A DNA stretch of 64,000 bases, taken from assembly GCA_934718275.1 (NCBI GenBank), contig CAKUZD010000005.1, positions 124,001 through 188,000 of the forward strand, read 5' to 3'. Source of the DNA: an uncultured Candidatus Melainabacteria bacterium (GTDB taxonomy: Bacteria > Cyanobacteriota > Vampirovibrionia > Gastranaerophilales > Gastranaerophilaceae). This document shows positions 43,498 through 52,404 of the stretch, piece by piece. The notes beneath the pieces are model-generated. The model was given only the letters and a program-made list of their open reading frames with translations. It was not told the DNA's origin and searched no databases. Numbering within the stretch: the first letter of the stretch is position 1; each line of letters opens with the position of its first letter. Made by a program: the position numbers and the translations under genes.

Positions 43498-44405
43498 ATG
43501 AAAAGATTTGAATTTGAGAACGTTCTCGGGGGGGGGGCAATCGCTGCATAACCTCTCATAATTATGGTTTTGGACTGATTGAAGCATTAAAAAGCTCATC
43601 TTTTTATGATGGAGTTTTAAAAAGATTTTTCGCTATTGCTCAGAATGACGATAACAAGAGAATGTGTAATACTATTTGTGCCTTCACGCTGGCAGAAGTA
43701 CTAATTACACTTGGTATTGTCGGTGTTGTTGCAGCGTTGACAATGCCGGGTTTAATTAATAATATTAAACATAAACAGTTGGAAGTCGCTTTTAAATCAG
43801 CTTATTCTATTTTTTCTCAAGCTGCACAAAATATAAAAAGAGAGGATATGGAGGGATTTGGAAGTTATTATTCTTACTTTGATAATGAAAAACAAATAAA
43901 TCCAAATGCTCCTCAGTTTAAAGATGTTTTTTATAAAAATTCCGGATTAAAGGTTGTTGGTAAATGTCAATATGATGATATATATGTAAAAAATTATACC
44001 AAAACAACAACAGCAGAGTCATATTATATTAATGTTCCCGGCTCTACTCGTATTATGCTGCAAGATGCTTTATCTAATGGTATGTGTTCTACTTTTACGA
44101 TTACTGCGGCTACGATTTTCTTCATAGTTGATATAAATGGAAGAAAGGCGCCAAATGTTTTAGGTCATGATGTTTTTTTCTTTAAAATAGATAATAATAA
44201 TGATAATTTAGTACCGCTAAAAATGAAAAAGTTGTACACAGATGAGGAGTTGGAAAAAACAGATAGTCCGTATCATTATGTTATGGGTGATCCTTGTTCA
44301 ACCAAATCAAAACAGGTCGGAAACGGAACAGGCTGTTCTTATTATGCTGTAATAAATCAAAATCCAGATGACCCGTCAAAAGGGTATTGGGAGAGTCTGC
44401 CTTAA
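43498..44405 (+). CDS. phase-variable prepilin-like protein, OFF in this sequence
   Basis: The ATG at 43498 has AGAGAGG 6 nt before it, the best start in the region. It runs for 17 codons (MKRFEFENVLGGGAIAA) to a stop, because ten G at 43528-43537 leave the frame one base short. With eleven (or eight) G the frame continues through 41 open codons (NRCITSHNYGFGLIEALKSS...) into CAFTLAEVLITLGIVGVVAALTMP and on to 44405. The prepilin body has VDINGRKAPNVLGHDVF and a C-rich end. The ATG at 43662 near the prepilin has no ribosome binding site. ON would give a prepilin with a leader of about 60 residues. Confidence 0.65.
43516..43537 (+). repeat. perfect 12-bp palindrome and G10 tract
   Basis: GAGAACGTTCTC (43516-43527) is a perfect palindrome, immediately followed by ten G (43528-43537). 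A long G run is rare in such AT-rich DNA and the same pair recurs at 49479-49500. Confidence 0.9.
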
Positions 44406-44419
44406 AAGCTTGTATAAAT

Positions 44420-44635
44420 TTATTCGCTAATAGTTTTTTCAAATTTAATGTTGTAACCTAAAATACCGGCAAGAAATTTCACTTCATCATATTTCATTGA
44501 ATTTCTTGCCAATTTTTGTGATATCCCAAAAACGGTATAATTTTTGCCGGATTTTTCTGTGGCTAGTTTTGCTAATTCTGTAATTGTTGTTTTTTCTTTT
44601 AAAAGAAGTATTTTAAGGTCTTCTGATACGCTCAT
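44420..44635 (-). CDS. small HTH protein paired with a prepilin gene
   Basis: The product is 71 residues, the same length as the protein at 23686-23901 and homologous to it (TITELAKLATEKSGKNYTVFGISQKLARN, ending GILGYNIKF). It is basic and helical like small Cro/CI-type regulators. It is divergent from the prepilin gene at 44776 across 140 bp containing three ATAATTATT boxes at even helical spacing. On its strand a TATAAT ends 6 nt before the ATG and there is no ribosome binding site, so its mRNA may be leaderless. Confidence 0.65.
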   Translation of the reverse strand: MSVSEDLKILLLKEKTTITELAKLATEKSGKNYTVFGISQKLARNSMKYDEVKFLAGILGYNIKFEKTISE

Positions 44636-44663
44636 AGTAAAATTATATATTTTTATTTGAGAC

Positions 44664-44695
44664 TTGACATCTTTTTAGGAATATGGGAATATAAT
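44664..44695 (+). promoter_or_regulatory. promoter of prepilin gene 44776
   Basis: A consensus TTGACA at 44664-44669 and a consensus TATAAT at 44690-44695. The spacer of 20 bp is longer than usual, so an activator or a different register (GAATAT at 44687, 17 bp) is possible. The TATAAT overlaps the first ATAATTATT box. Confidence 0.55.
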
Positions 44696-44759
44696 TATTA
44701 AATAAGATAAAAATTGATTGAAAACGATAAATAATTATTGATATTACTTAATAATTATT
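44691..44759. repeat. three ATAATTATT boxes upstream of prepilin
   Basis: ATAATTATT begins at 44691, 44731 and 44751, spacings of 40 and 20 bp, so all lie on one face of the DNA. The region is AT-rich, which weakens the case, but exact nine-base repeats at helical spacing fit cooperative binding. Confidence 0.5.
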
Positions 44760-44775
44760 AAAGAAATGGGGCTGT

Positions 44776-45522
44776 ATGACAAAAGAAAGAGCATTTACAT
44801 TAGCAGAAACGCTTATAACAATTGGTATAATTGGGATAGTTGCAGCGTTGACAATGCCGAGTTTAATTCAAAAAAATATTGAAAAACAAAGAGTTTCGCA
44901 ACTCAAAAAGGCGTATTCTGCACTTAGTCAGGCTTTTGCGATGGCTATTGAAGAAAATGGAGACCCGTCATATTGGGGAATGACCGGAATGTATGATGAA
45001 AGTTCTCATTATATTTTGGCTGATATTATGCGAAAATATTTAAAACTTTCTGTTGATTGTGTTGATATGTCTGAAACAGAGGCCAGAGAAGTTTGTGGAC
45101 ATGTACGATATATAGGAAAGAATGATTGGATTTATAAGAATACGCTTTTTAAAAATGGACGAGCAGTTATTCTTGCAGATGGGGCAGTGGTTACATTTCG
45201 AGTATACTCTGGCCAATGTAATGATATTAATATTGGTTGTGGAGAGATTGTTATAGATGTGAATGGAAGTAAATATCCAAACCAAGGTGGATATGATCAA
45301 TTTACTTTTTTTATTAAAAAAGATAAAATAGAGCCTTTGGGAACTAAAGATGGTTTTTTTAAATTTGAAAAAGCTTGTAATTTAGCAGAAAAAAGACCAT
45401 ATCCTACTTATTCATCAGGTAATATGTATGCTTGCGCTGCTTGGGTTTTGTATAATGAAAACCAAGATTATTTACATTGTAATAATTTGAGTTGGGATGA
45501 CAAACACTCTTGCAAAAATTAA
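44776..45522 (+). CDS. prepilin-like protein
   Basis: The product is 248 residues. The leader is only MTKERA before the cleavage point A|FTLAETLITIGIIGIVAALTMPSL. The C-terminal domain has IDVNGSKYPNQGGYDQFTF and seven or more cysteines (two in the terminal LHCNNLSWDDKHSCKN). GGGGCTG lies before the ATG. It is probably a minor pilin or pseudopilin, exposed outside the inner membrane or on the surface. It is divergent from the 71-residue HTH gene and convergent with the SNF2 helicase. Confidence 0.85.
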   Translation: MTKERAFTLAETLITIGIIGIVAALTMPSLIQKNIEKQRVSQLKKAYSALSQAFAMAIEENGDPSYWGMTGMYDESSHYILADIMRKYLKLSVDCVDMSETEAREVCGHVRYIGKNDWIYKNTLFKNGRAVILADGAVVTFRVYSGQCNDINIGCGEIVIDVNGSKYPNQGGYDQFTFFIKKDKIEPLGTKDGFFKFEKACNLAEKRPYPTYSSGNMYACAAWVLYNENQDYLHCNNLSWDDKHSCKN

Positions 45523-45553
45523 AATATAGATGATTATTTTGATGTCTATTTGC

Positions 45554-48500
45554 TTAATCTACTGAGAAAATTTCTCTAATATCATCCATTGTTAAAGATT
45601 TTACAATGTTTCTATCAACAGAAATTACGCTATCTACAAGATTTCGTTTAACTGTTTTAAGTTTTTGAATTTTTTCTTCTACCGTGTTTTTTGTAATAAG
45701 TCTATATACGAATACTTTTTTAGTTTGGCCTATACGATAAGCTCGGTCAGTTGCTTGGTCTTCTACGGCAGGATTCCACCAAGGATCGTAATGGATTACG
45801 TAATCTGCACCTGTAAGGTTTAAGCCTGTGCCACCTGCTTTTAAACTGATTAAGAAAATTGGTATATGTGGATTAGAATTAAATCTTTCAACTGCACCTT
45901 GCCTGTCTTTTGTTTTACCGGTCAAGTATTCGTATGGAATACCTTCTCTTTCTAACCAAGCTTTTACAATGTCTAACATATTTACAAATTGGCTGAATAA
46001 TAATATTCTATGTCCTTCGTCAATAATTTCTTCAAGCATAGATTTAAGTTTTTCAAATTTGCCTGATTTCATTATATGTTTAACATTTTCTTTATCATAA
46101 AGTCTCGGGTGACAGCAAATTTGTCGCAATCTTAAAAGGGCAGAGAAAATAGATAATCTGCTTTTTTCAAGACCGTTTTGTTCAATGGATTTAAATAATT
46201 CTTCCTTAGTGCTATCAAGAACTTGTAAATAAAAATCTCTTTGCTCGTCTGTAAGTTCACAGTATGCGATATTTTCTACTTTATCAGGTAAATCTTTTGC
46301 AACATCTCGTTTCATACGGCGTAAAATAAATGGATAAATCTGTAGTTTTAAACGTTTTTCAACTGTTTTGTCTTGACGTTCCATAATCGGATTAACATAT
46401 CTTGTATTGAACTCTGCCATACTAAACAAAAAGCCCGGCATCAGAAAATCAAATACAGACCATAGTTCTTCCAACTTGTTCTCAATAGGAGTACCTGACA
46501 ATGCCAACTTGTGTGATGCTTGTAATTTTTTTACAGCTTGAGCGGTTTGTGACATTGCATTTTTTATGTTTTGAGATTCATCTAAAATGACATATCTGAA
46601 ATTATATTCCTTAAGTTTATTTATATCTCGCCTGATAAGTGCGTAGCTTGTTATTACTACGTCAAAGTTTGGAATTTCTTGAAAAAATTGTTTTCTTTCA
46701 ACTCCGGCAAGTTTTAGAGTTGTTAGGGTTGGTGCAAATTTCTGAATTTCAGATTCCCAGTTAAAAACAACTGTTGTCGGACAGATTACCAAAACAGGAG
46801 CTGCTCCATCTTTTTCTTTAGCTTTTTGAACTACCGCCAAAGCTTGAAGTGTCTTTCCTAATCCCATATCATCAGCCAAAATGCCGTTTAAGCCGTATTT
46901 ATACATGAACCAAAGCCAACCAAACCCTTTTGTTTGGTATTCTCTGAATTCGGCATTAATGCCGTCAGGAAGTTGCAAATCTTCTGAAGTTGAGAAATTA
47001 GACATTTGTTTCCAAAATGTTTCAAATTTATCACTCAAAACCAATTCAACATTTAGGTTTTTAAGTTCATTAATTAAACCTGCTCGGTAAGTTTTTACAA
47101 CAAATTTATTGTCATTGTTTCTATAAACATCAAAGGAGTTGAATGCTCGCATTATAGAATAAATGTTTTGTGCAGGATATTCAACAAAGCCTAAACTTCT
47201 TATCCTGCTGTATTTTTCACCACTTTGAATTGTTTCATATATTTCGTCAAAATTGATAATTTCTTCTCCAACTTGACCATATAAAAATATTTCAAAACTG
47301 TCTTCAGCTTCCTCTGAAAAGTCAATTTTGGCGCAGAGCCTGAATGGATCATCCATAAGTTTAAAGAAATTCATATCATCTTTTTCAACAAATTTCCAAC
47401 CTTCTCCGGCTTGTTTTATATAATAGTTGTAAAAATCAATAGCATTTTCTTTTTCCAATGCCAAATTGTTTGTTTGCATAGGAACAAAACGACAAGCTAA
47501 AAGCATTTGATAGGCTTCTTGTTCGTGTTTTAGGTTTCGTTTTATCCAATAAACCAAGTCCTCTCCGGGTTTTTTGATTGTGATATATGGAGCTTTTTCT
47601 GCTGTTGTTTTTGAATAAGGAACAACTACTCCATCATATTCAAATTCTAAAGAGGCTTTCAATGATTGGTCATAATCAATTCCCATTGTAACAATATTTA
47701 AAGGTGGTCGTTCTGTAAGCATTAACTGACTAATATTGTCTGCAATTTCAACATCCATAATTTCTTGGAGTTTTGGTAATTCTTCATAAATAAATTTTCC
47801 GCCATCAGCATCTTTCAAATCTGTAAAAGACGATTTGAGGATATTTTGCGGTAAAGAATTCATCGCAATATTTGTTGGGAAAATTATATTTTTGTATCTC
47901 CCCCATTTTAAATGTCTTGAAAAATATCGAACTTCTTCAAGGGGATAAACATCATCTTTATCAGGTCTGCGCCACTCCAATGATAAAAGAATAGTTCCTT
48001 GAGCTCCTGTATTTACGGTTAGAACGAGTTTCCATTCTTCATCGGTAAATTTTAACCTTTCTTTTGTTTTTTCGTCTAAAACCTCATCAGCTTTAGAAAG
48101 AAGGGTAAACATCGGTCCAAACTTTGTAATTGGAATATCGTACCAACCTGCCTTTTTGTCCTGTCTGGATATTGTTAATAACTGCTGAAATATTGCAACT
48201 TCTACCTTTTGAGAATTATTTAATTCAAAATCAGGGTTTTGTTTTTGTGCTTCAATTAACGCTCTTAAAATTGGTTCAATTTGACGAACAACTTTACCTG
48301 TTTCTCTTGAACGAACAAGAACAGAGAAAAAGTTCGCTTTCCTTTTGGAGTTGAAATGAAATAAGTAACTACCTTGAGGTGGTTCTGTTAAAGCAGTATT
48401 TTCGTCAGGATATTCAAATTCAAATCCGTATTTAGTTTCCAACCAATCCTCATAAGCGTGTTCATCAATAGCCTTAAGAGCAACAGCTACAGCATGTTTG

Positions 48501-48739
48501 CACCATTCTTCTTTAAGCGGGCAATTACATCTCGCTTCAACTTTGTTTTTCTTGAAAATAAGGTCAGTATTATAATGATCCTGAAAATTTCCTTTTACTT
48601 TTGCCATGTAAAAGTTTTTTTCAGGATATGAATCAAAAACCATATCTTTAAGATGGTATTCATAACCTCTGCGCCAACTTCCGGCACTTGCATGTTCTTT
48701 TATAAATTTGTAGTTAAATTCCTGCTGTTTAACACTCAT
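45554..48739 (-). CDS. SNF2-family helicase with SWIM zinc finger
   Basis: The product is 1061 residues. A SWIM domain near residue 70 (CNCPLKEEWCKH) is followed by about 500 residues of SNF2-associated bacterial region. The Swi2/Snf2 ATPase core follows: GLGKTLQALAVVQ (motif I) near 635, ILDESQNIKN (motif II) near 730, ALSGTPIEN, and the helicase C-terminal motifs LLFSQFVNMLDIV, SLKAGGTGLNLT and ATDRAYRIGQ. It probably remodels protein-DNA complexes or assists transcription, like RapA-type proteins; the SWIM finger may contact DNA or protein. It is a long monocistronic gene beside the prepilin and DUF212 genes. Confidence 0.93.
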   Translation of the reverse strand: MSVKQQEFNYKFIKEHASAGSWRRGYEYHLKDMVFDSYPEKNFYMAKVKGNFQDHYNTDLIFKKNKVEARCNCPLKEEWCKHAVAVALKAIDEHAYEDWLETKYGFEFEYPDENTALTEPPQGSYLFHFNSKRKANFFSVLVRSRETGKVVRQIEPILRALIEAQKQNPDFELNNSQKVEVAIFQQLLTISRQDKKAGWYDIPITKFGPMFTLLSKADEVLDEKTKERLKFTDEEWKLVLTVNTGAQGTILLSLEWRRPDKDDVYPLEEVRYFSRHLKWGRYKNIIFPTNIAMNSLPQNILKSSFTDLKDADGGKFIYEELPKLQEIMDVEIADNISQLMLTERPPLNIVTMGIDYDQSLKASLEFEYDGVVVPYSKTTAEKAPYITIKKPGEDLVYWIKRNLKHEQEAYQMLLACRFVPMQTNNLALEKENAIDFYNYYIKQAGEGWKFVEKDDMNFFKLMDDPFRLCAKIDFSEEAEDSFEIFLYGQVGEEIINFDEIYETIQSGEKYSRIRSLGFVEYPAQNIYSIMRAFNSFDVYRNNDNKFVVKTYRAGLINELKNLNVELVLSDKFETFWKQMSNFSTSEDLQLPDGINAEFREYQTKGFGWLWFMYKYGLNGILADDMGLGKTLQALAVVQKAKEKDGAAPVLVICPTTVVFNWESEIQKFAPTLTTLKLAGVERKQFFQEIPNFDVVITSYALIRRDINKLKEYNFRYVILDESQNIKNAMSQTAQAVKKLQASHKLALSGTPIENKLEELWSVFDFLMPGFLFSMAEFNTRYVNPIMERQDKTVEKRLKLQIYPFILRRMKRDVAKDLPDKVENIAYCELTDEQRDFYLQVLDSTKEELFKSIEQNGLEKSRLSIFSALLRLRQICCHPRLYDKENVKHIMKSGKFEKLKSMLEEIIDEGHRILLFSQFVNMLDIVKAWLEREGIPYEYLTGKTKDRQGAVERFNSNPHIPIFLISLKAGGTGLNLTGADYVIHYDPWWNPAVEDQATDRAYRIGQTKKVFVYRLITKNTVEEKIQKLKTVKRNLVDSVISVDRNIVKSLTMDDIREIFSVD

Positions 48740-48867
48740 TAACGAGTATCTCTTTCTTTTCCTAAAGGGTACAAACTTTCGGATATAGATTCACACTATA
48801 AGCCCCTACAAAGAAATTATTACACAAAGAATAAAAAAAGGCAATACTTTTACAAATATTTAAGTTG

Positions 48868-49329
48868 TTACATAAGAACATAAGTGTGGTAACAATATGA
48901 GAATGCTATTCCGAATAAGGCTCCCATAATAACTTCCAAAGGTGTGTGACCTAAAAGTTCTTTTAATTTTCCACCAATCGCTTGGACATCATGTTTATAA
49001 AAATCATCCATCATTCTGTTTAAGCACGCTGCAGTTTTGCCGGCAGCTCGTCTTACTCCGGCTGCATCATACATTGTAATTAGTGCAAATCCAACAGATA
49101 TAGCAAAAAATACAGAATCAAAACCTTCGATAAGTCCTACTGATGTTGCAAGTCCCATTACTCCGGCAGAGTGTGAACTTGGCATTCCTCCGGTAGTTGT
49201 AAAAATTTTGAAATTAACTTTTTTTGTTTTAATTGTAAAAATAAAAAACTTTATAACTTGTGCAAAAAACGCAGCTAGTATTCCGGCTGAAAGTGCTTCG
49301 TATCCGGTGTTTAAAATACTTGTCGTCAT
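48868..49329 (-). CDS. divergent PAP2-family protein (DUF212)
   Basis: I choose the ATG at 49329 (153 residues), preceded by GTAGGAT, rather than an upstream start. Four membrane segments (GYEALSAGILAAFFAQVIKFFIF, AGVMGLATSVGL, SVFFAISVGFALITMYDA, LEVIMGALFGIAFSYCYH) include the family signature TTGGMPSSHSAGV near 43 and DAAGVRRAAGKTA near 92. These are the acid-phosphatase-like motifs of DUF212. Function is unknown; a lipid or polyprenyl phosphatase role is possible from the motif, not shown. The gene lies just before the second poly-G locus. Confidence 0.85.
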   Translation of the reverse strand: MTTSILNTGYEALSAGILAAFFAQVIKFFIFTIKTKKVNFKIFTTTGGMPSSHSAGVMGLATSVGLIEGFDSVFFAISVGFALITMYDAAGVRRAAGKTAACLNRMMDDFYKHDVQAIGGKLKELLGHTPLEVIMGALFGIAFSYCYHTYVLM

Positions 49330-49398
49330 TAAAATCCTACTCTCTTTTTTATGTATAAGTTTAGTATAACACAAGCATAATGTTTGTAAAATCAGGTC

Positions 49399-49427
49399 TT
49401 GAAAATCTTTGAAAAATATGCGATAAT
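49399..49427 (+). promoter_or_regulatory. promoter of poly-G prepilin gene 2
   Basis: TTGAAA at 49399-49404, 17 bp, GATAAT at 49422-49427, the same arrangement and surrounding sequence as at 43436-43464. Confidence 0.7.
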
Positions 49428-49460
49428 GGAGAACGTAATATTGAAAAAAGAGAGGATTTT

Positions 49461-50335
49461 ATGAAAAAGAATGAATTAGAGAACGTTCTCGGGGGGGGGG
49501 CAATCGCTGTATAACCTCTCATAATCATGGTTTTGGGCTGGTTGAAGCATTAAAAAGCTCGTCTTTTTATGATGGAGTTTTAAAAAGATTTTTCACTATC
49601 GCTCAGAATGACGATAACAATAAAAGGTGTAATATTATTTGTGCCTTCACGCTTGCAGAAGTCCTAATCACTCTAGGTATTATCGGAGTTGTTGCAGCTA
49701 TGACAATGCCTGCATTGATACATAGTTACCAAAAACAGGTTACTGTAAATAAATTAAAAAAGGCTTATTCAATATTGGGACAAGTTGCACAACAAGGTGT
49801 AAGTGAGAATTCTCCTGCTGAAATAGTAGCAGGAGATAGTGTAGATGCTGCTGTGACCAAAGATTATTTTGAGAACTATTGGTTAAAGTATTTTAGGGAT
49901 GTAAAAGTCTATAATGAACGAATTCCTATAAATGATGGTACATTTTTTTATAAATTATATAATGGTGGGATGGATTCTATAAATATATGTACGGATTATG
50001 GTAGTGGGCGAATCTTTTTTGCAACTGCTGATAAAATGACATATTTTATATTTACTATGAATTGGATTAACCACAAGTATGATGATGACGGTAACGTATT
50101 GTCTGCTGATGCGGTGTATTCTGAACGGCAGGATGTTATGGTGGACATCAATGGACTAAATCCTCCAAATACCTACGGAAAAGATGTATTTCGTTTTTAT
50201 ATAGACTTTAAAAATGGAGTTGTTCGCCCTTATGGTTATACATCTTCAGAAATTAACAGGTATTGTAGCAAAAATGGTTCAGGATTTTATTGTGCTGCTA
50301 AAATAATTCGCGAAGGATGGAAAATAAATTATTAA
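49461..50335 (+). CDS. phase-variable prepilin-like protein, OFF in this sequence
   Basis: The ATG at 49461 has AGAGAGG before it. Ten codons (MKKNELENVL) lead to ten G at 49491-49500; as read the frame ends at MKKNELENVLGGGAIAV. With eleven G it continues through NRCITSHNHGFGLVEALKSS and CAFTLAEVLITLGIIGVVAAMTMP to 50335, with no stop and no other indel. The prepilin body has VDINGLNPPNTYGKDVFRFYI. The ATG at 49700 inside the prepilin signal is not a plausible start. It is the counterpart of the gene at 43498, from which it differs mainly in the C-terminal domain. Confidence 0.65.
49479..49500 (+). repeat. perfect 12-bp palindrome and G10 tract
   Basis: GAGAACGTTCTC (49479-49490) followed by ten G (49491-49500), exactly as at 43516-43537. 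Confidence 0.9.
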
Positions 50336-50339
50336 TGAT

Positions 50340-51236
50340 TTATTTTCCGGCAATTCTTATTTTTTCTAATATTTGTTCAAAAACGTTTGATTTTAGATTG
50401 TTCCTGTTCAATATATTGTAGCATTGGTCAATTAAGGTATTTAAATCTTTTTTTGCTTTGTTTAAACCATAAAGAGAAGTGTAAGTTAACTTACCTTCTT
50501 CTTTGTCCTTGCCCATTGTTTTTCCCATTTCTTCAAATGTAGACGTTTCATCCAAAATATCATCCGCAATCTGAAAAGCCACTCCTAAAACTTGTCCGAA
50601 CTCAGTAATATCTTCAATTTGTTTTTCGGTTGCATCTGCTATAATTGCTCCGCACCTTAGTGCAAGTTTAAATAAATCAGCGGTTTTGTGGGTGTGAATA
50701 TAATCAAGGATTTCCGGTAACTGCTCATCGTTTTTATCATATTTAAAAGCCTGCATTAATTTTTCACTTTCAATGTCTACAACCTGACCGGCAATTACGC
50801 CATAAGCTCCTGCTGCTTGAAAATATTCTTCTAAAATTTTGATTAATTTTTCTGCACCAAGGTTTTTCGAATTTTTTAAAATTGTTTGAGGGGCAAAAGT
50901 TAGTAGAGCATCTCCTGCAAGAACCGCATGAGCTTCTCCGAATACCATGTGATTTGTAAGCTGTCCACGTCTGTACATATCGTTATCCATACAAGGTAAA
51001 TCATCATGGATAAGTGTTTGAGAGTGTAACATTTCTATAGCACAAGCTGTCGGGATTGCATCTTCATAGTTTCCGCCAAACATTCTACAAGTTTCAAGGC
51101 ACATAACAGGGCGAAGTCTTTTGCCCGGAAGTGTTACGGTATATTTCATTGACTTGAAAATCTTTTGTGGGTAACAAATTGGCATAAATTCGTCAATTTT
51201 TTTGTTTACTAAGTCTATATATTCATTTGTTTTCAT
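50340..51236 (-). CDS. ispA: polyprenyl diphosphate synthase (FPP/GGPP type)
   Basis: The product is 298 residues. The first aspartate-rich motif is LIHDDLPCMDNDMYRRG near 83-98, with the upstream PGKRLRP substrate region, and the second is AFQIADDILD near 225. The small residues before the first motif suggest a farnesyl or geranylgeranyl product, but the chain length is not read here. It makes isoprenoid precursors for quinones, sugar carriers and membranes. The gene overlaps nothing; the next upstream gene is rsgA on the same strand with a 69-bp gap. Confidence 0.92.
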   Translation of the reverse strand: MKTNEYIDLVNKKIDEFMPICYPQKIFKSMKYTVTLPGKRLRPVMCLETCRMFGGNYEDAIPTACAIEMLHSQTLIHDDLPCMDNDMYRRGQLTNHMVFGEAHAVLAGDALLTFAPQTILKNSKNLGAEKLIKILEEYFQAAGAYGVIAGQVVDIESEKLMQAFKYDKNDEQLPEILDYIHTHKTADLFKLALRCGAIIADATEKQIEDITEFGQVLGVAFQIADDILDETSTFEEMGKTMGKDKEEGKLTYTSLYGLNKAKKDLNTLIDQCYNILNRNNLKSNVFEQILEKIRIAGK

Positions 51237-51305
51237 TGATTGTGCCTTTCTGGTTTTAGGAAGTGCTGAACAGTTGCTAAATTTTAAATTATTTGATAAT
51301 AATTT

Positions 51306-52304
51306 CTATTCATTAATATTATCTATTTCTTTATAAATTTGTTGTTTAAGGGTATTACGTGCACTTTGACGTTTTTTTTCGCTGATTTTTGCGATTTGCT
51401 TGTTATGAACCGTTTTTTTTGAGTGTTCTAATTTTTTACCTTCATACTTAATGCGTTCTTTGTATTCTTTTGCTTCATCAATAAAAGCCAGGTAACTTTC
51501 ATATCTGGTTGGTGCAATATTTTCAATATTATTTAACACATTACACCCATCTTCGTTTATATGTAAACAGTCGGAATATTTGCATTCTTCTCTATATTTT
51601 GAAATGTCCGGAAATAACAAATCAACGTTTGCGGGTAGTAAAAAGTCAAATTTTGCATTACTAAATCCCGGAGTGTCTACAATTCTGGATGTGTCATTAA
51701 GTTTGATAATTTCACAATGACGTGTTGTATGTGTTCCGCGTTGAGTTTTTTCGCTAACTTCTTTTGTTCTTAAATTTAAGTTTGGATTTATAGCATTAAT
51801 CAAACTTGATTTTCCGACACCTGAGTTCCCGCAAAGAACGCTAGTTTTATTTTCTAACAGTTTTTCAAAATTTTTAAGACCTTTGTGTTCGGTTGCTGAG
51901 GTGTATACAATTCTGTATCCAAGAGGTTCGTATATATTTTTAATGTTATGACTTAACTGCTTATCCCATTTTAAATCTTCTTTGTTAAAACAGAGTACGG
52001 TCGGTATTCGGTAAAATTTGGCAAGTGCTATGTATCTGTTTAATTGATGTAGGTCTAAATCGGGTTCTTTCAATGCAGAAACAATTATTATTTGGTCAAT
52101 GTTAGCTACGCTGGGTCGTTTGATAAAATTTTTGCGTTTAATTATATTTTTGATAACACCGTTTTCAAAATCTACAAAATCTCCAACAAGAATTTTTTCA
52201 CGTTGTTTTTTTAAAACTTCCCTGACTTTGCATTCGTGTGTATTTGCACCGTCATCAACGTAATAAAAATCAGAATGTATTTTGTATATTTGTCCTTCAG
52301 CCAT
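51306..52304 (-). CDS. rsgA: ribosome-assembly GTPase RsgA
   Basis: The product is 332 residues. An OB-fold N-terminus is followed by a circularly permuted GTPase: NKED (G4) near 107, then G1 GNSGVGKSSLINAI near 160, then G2/G3 with RGTHTTRHCE and VDTPGF. The zinc site is CKYSDCLHINEDGCNV near 257. It releases maturation factors from the 30S subunit. The C-terminal tail of about 60 residues is Lys/Arg-rich and unusually long. Confidence 0.95.
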   Translation of the reverse strand: MAEGQIYKIHSDFYYVDDGANTHECKVREVLKKQREKILVGDFVDFENGVIKNIIKRKNFIKRPSVANIDQIIIVSALKEPDLDLHQLNRYIALAKFYRIPTVLCFNKEDLKWDKQLSHNIKNIYEPLGYRIVYTSATEHKGLKNFEKLLENKTSVLCGNSGVGKSSLINAINPNLNLRTKEVSEKTQRGTHTTRHCEIIKLNDTSRIVDTPGFSNAKFDFLLPANVDLLFPDISKYREECKYSDCLHINEDGCNVLNNIENIAPTRYESYLAFIDEAKEYKERIKYEGKKLEHSKKTVHNKQIAKISEKKRQSARNTLKQQIYKEIDNINE

Positions 52305-52404
52305 AGGAAAATTTTAGCACAAAAATTAAAATAATTTTATATTTTAGGGGATAATGTTATATTACAAGGAAAGAAAAAATAATTATTTTAAGTTGTTTTT
52401 TTTT

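Noticed and set aside
43662..44405. Prepilin starting at the internal ATG 43662
   Set aside because: It has no ribosome binding site, while an ATG 164 bp upstream has promoter, good site and an open frame if one G is added. The longer reading explains more, including the same pattern at the second locus.
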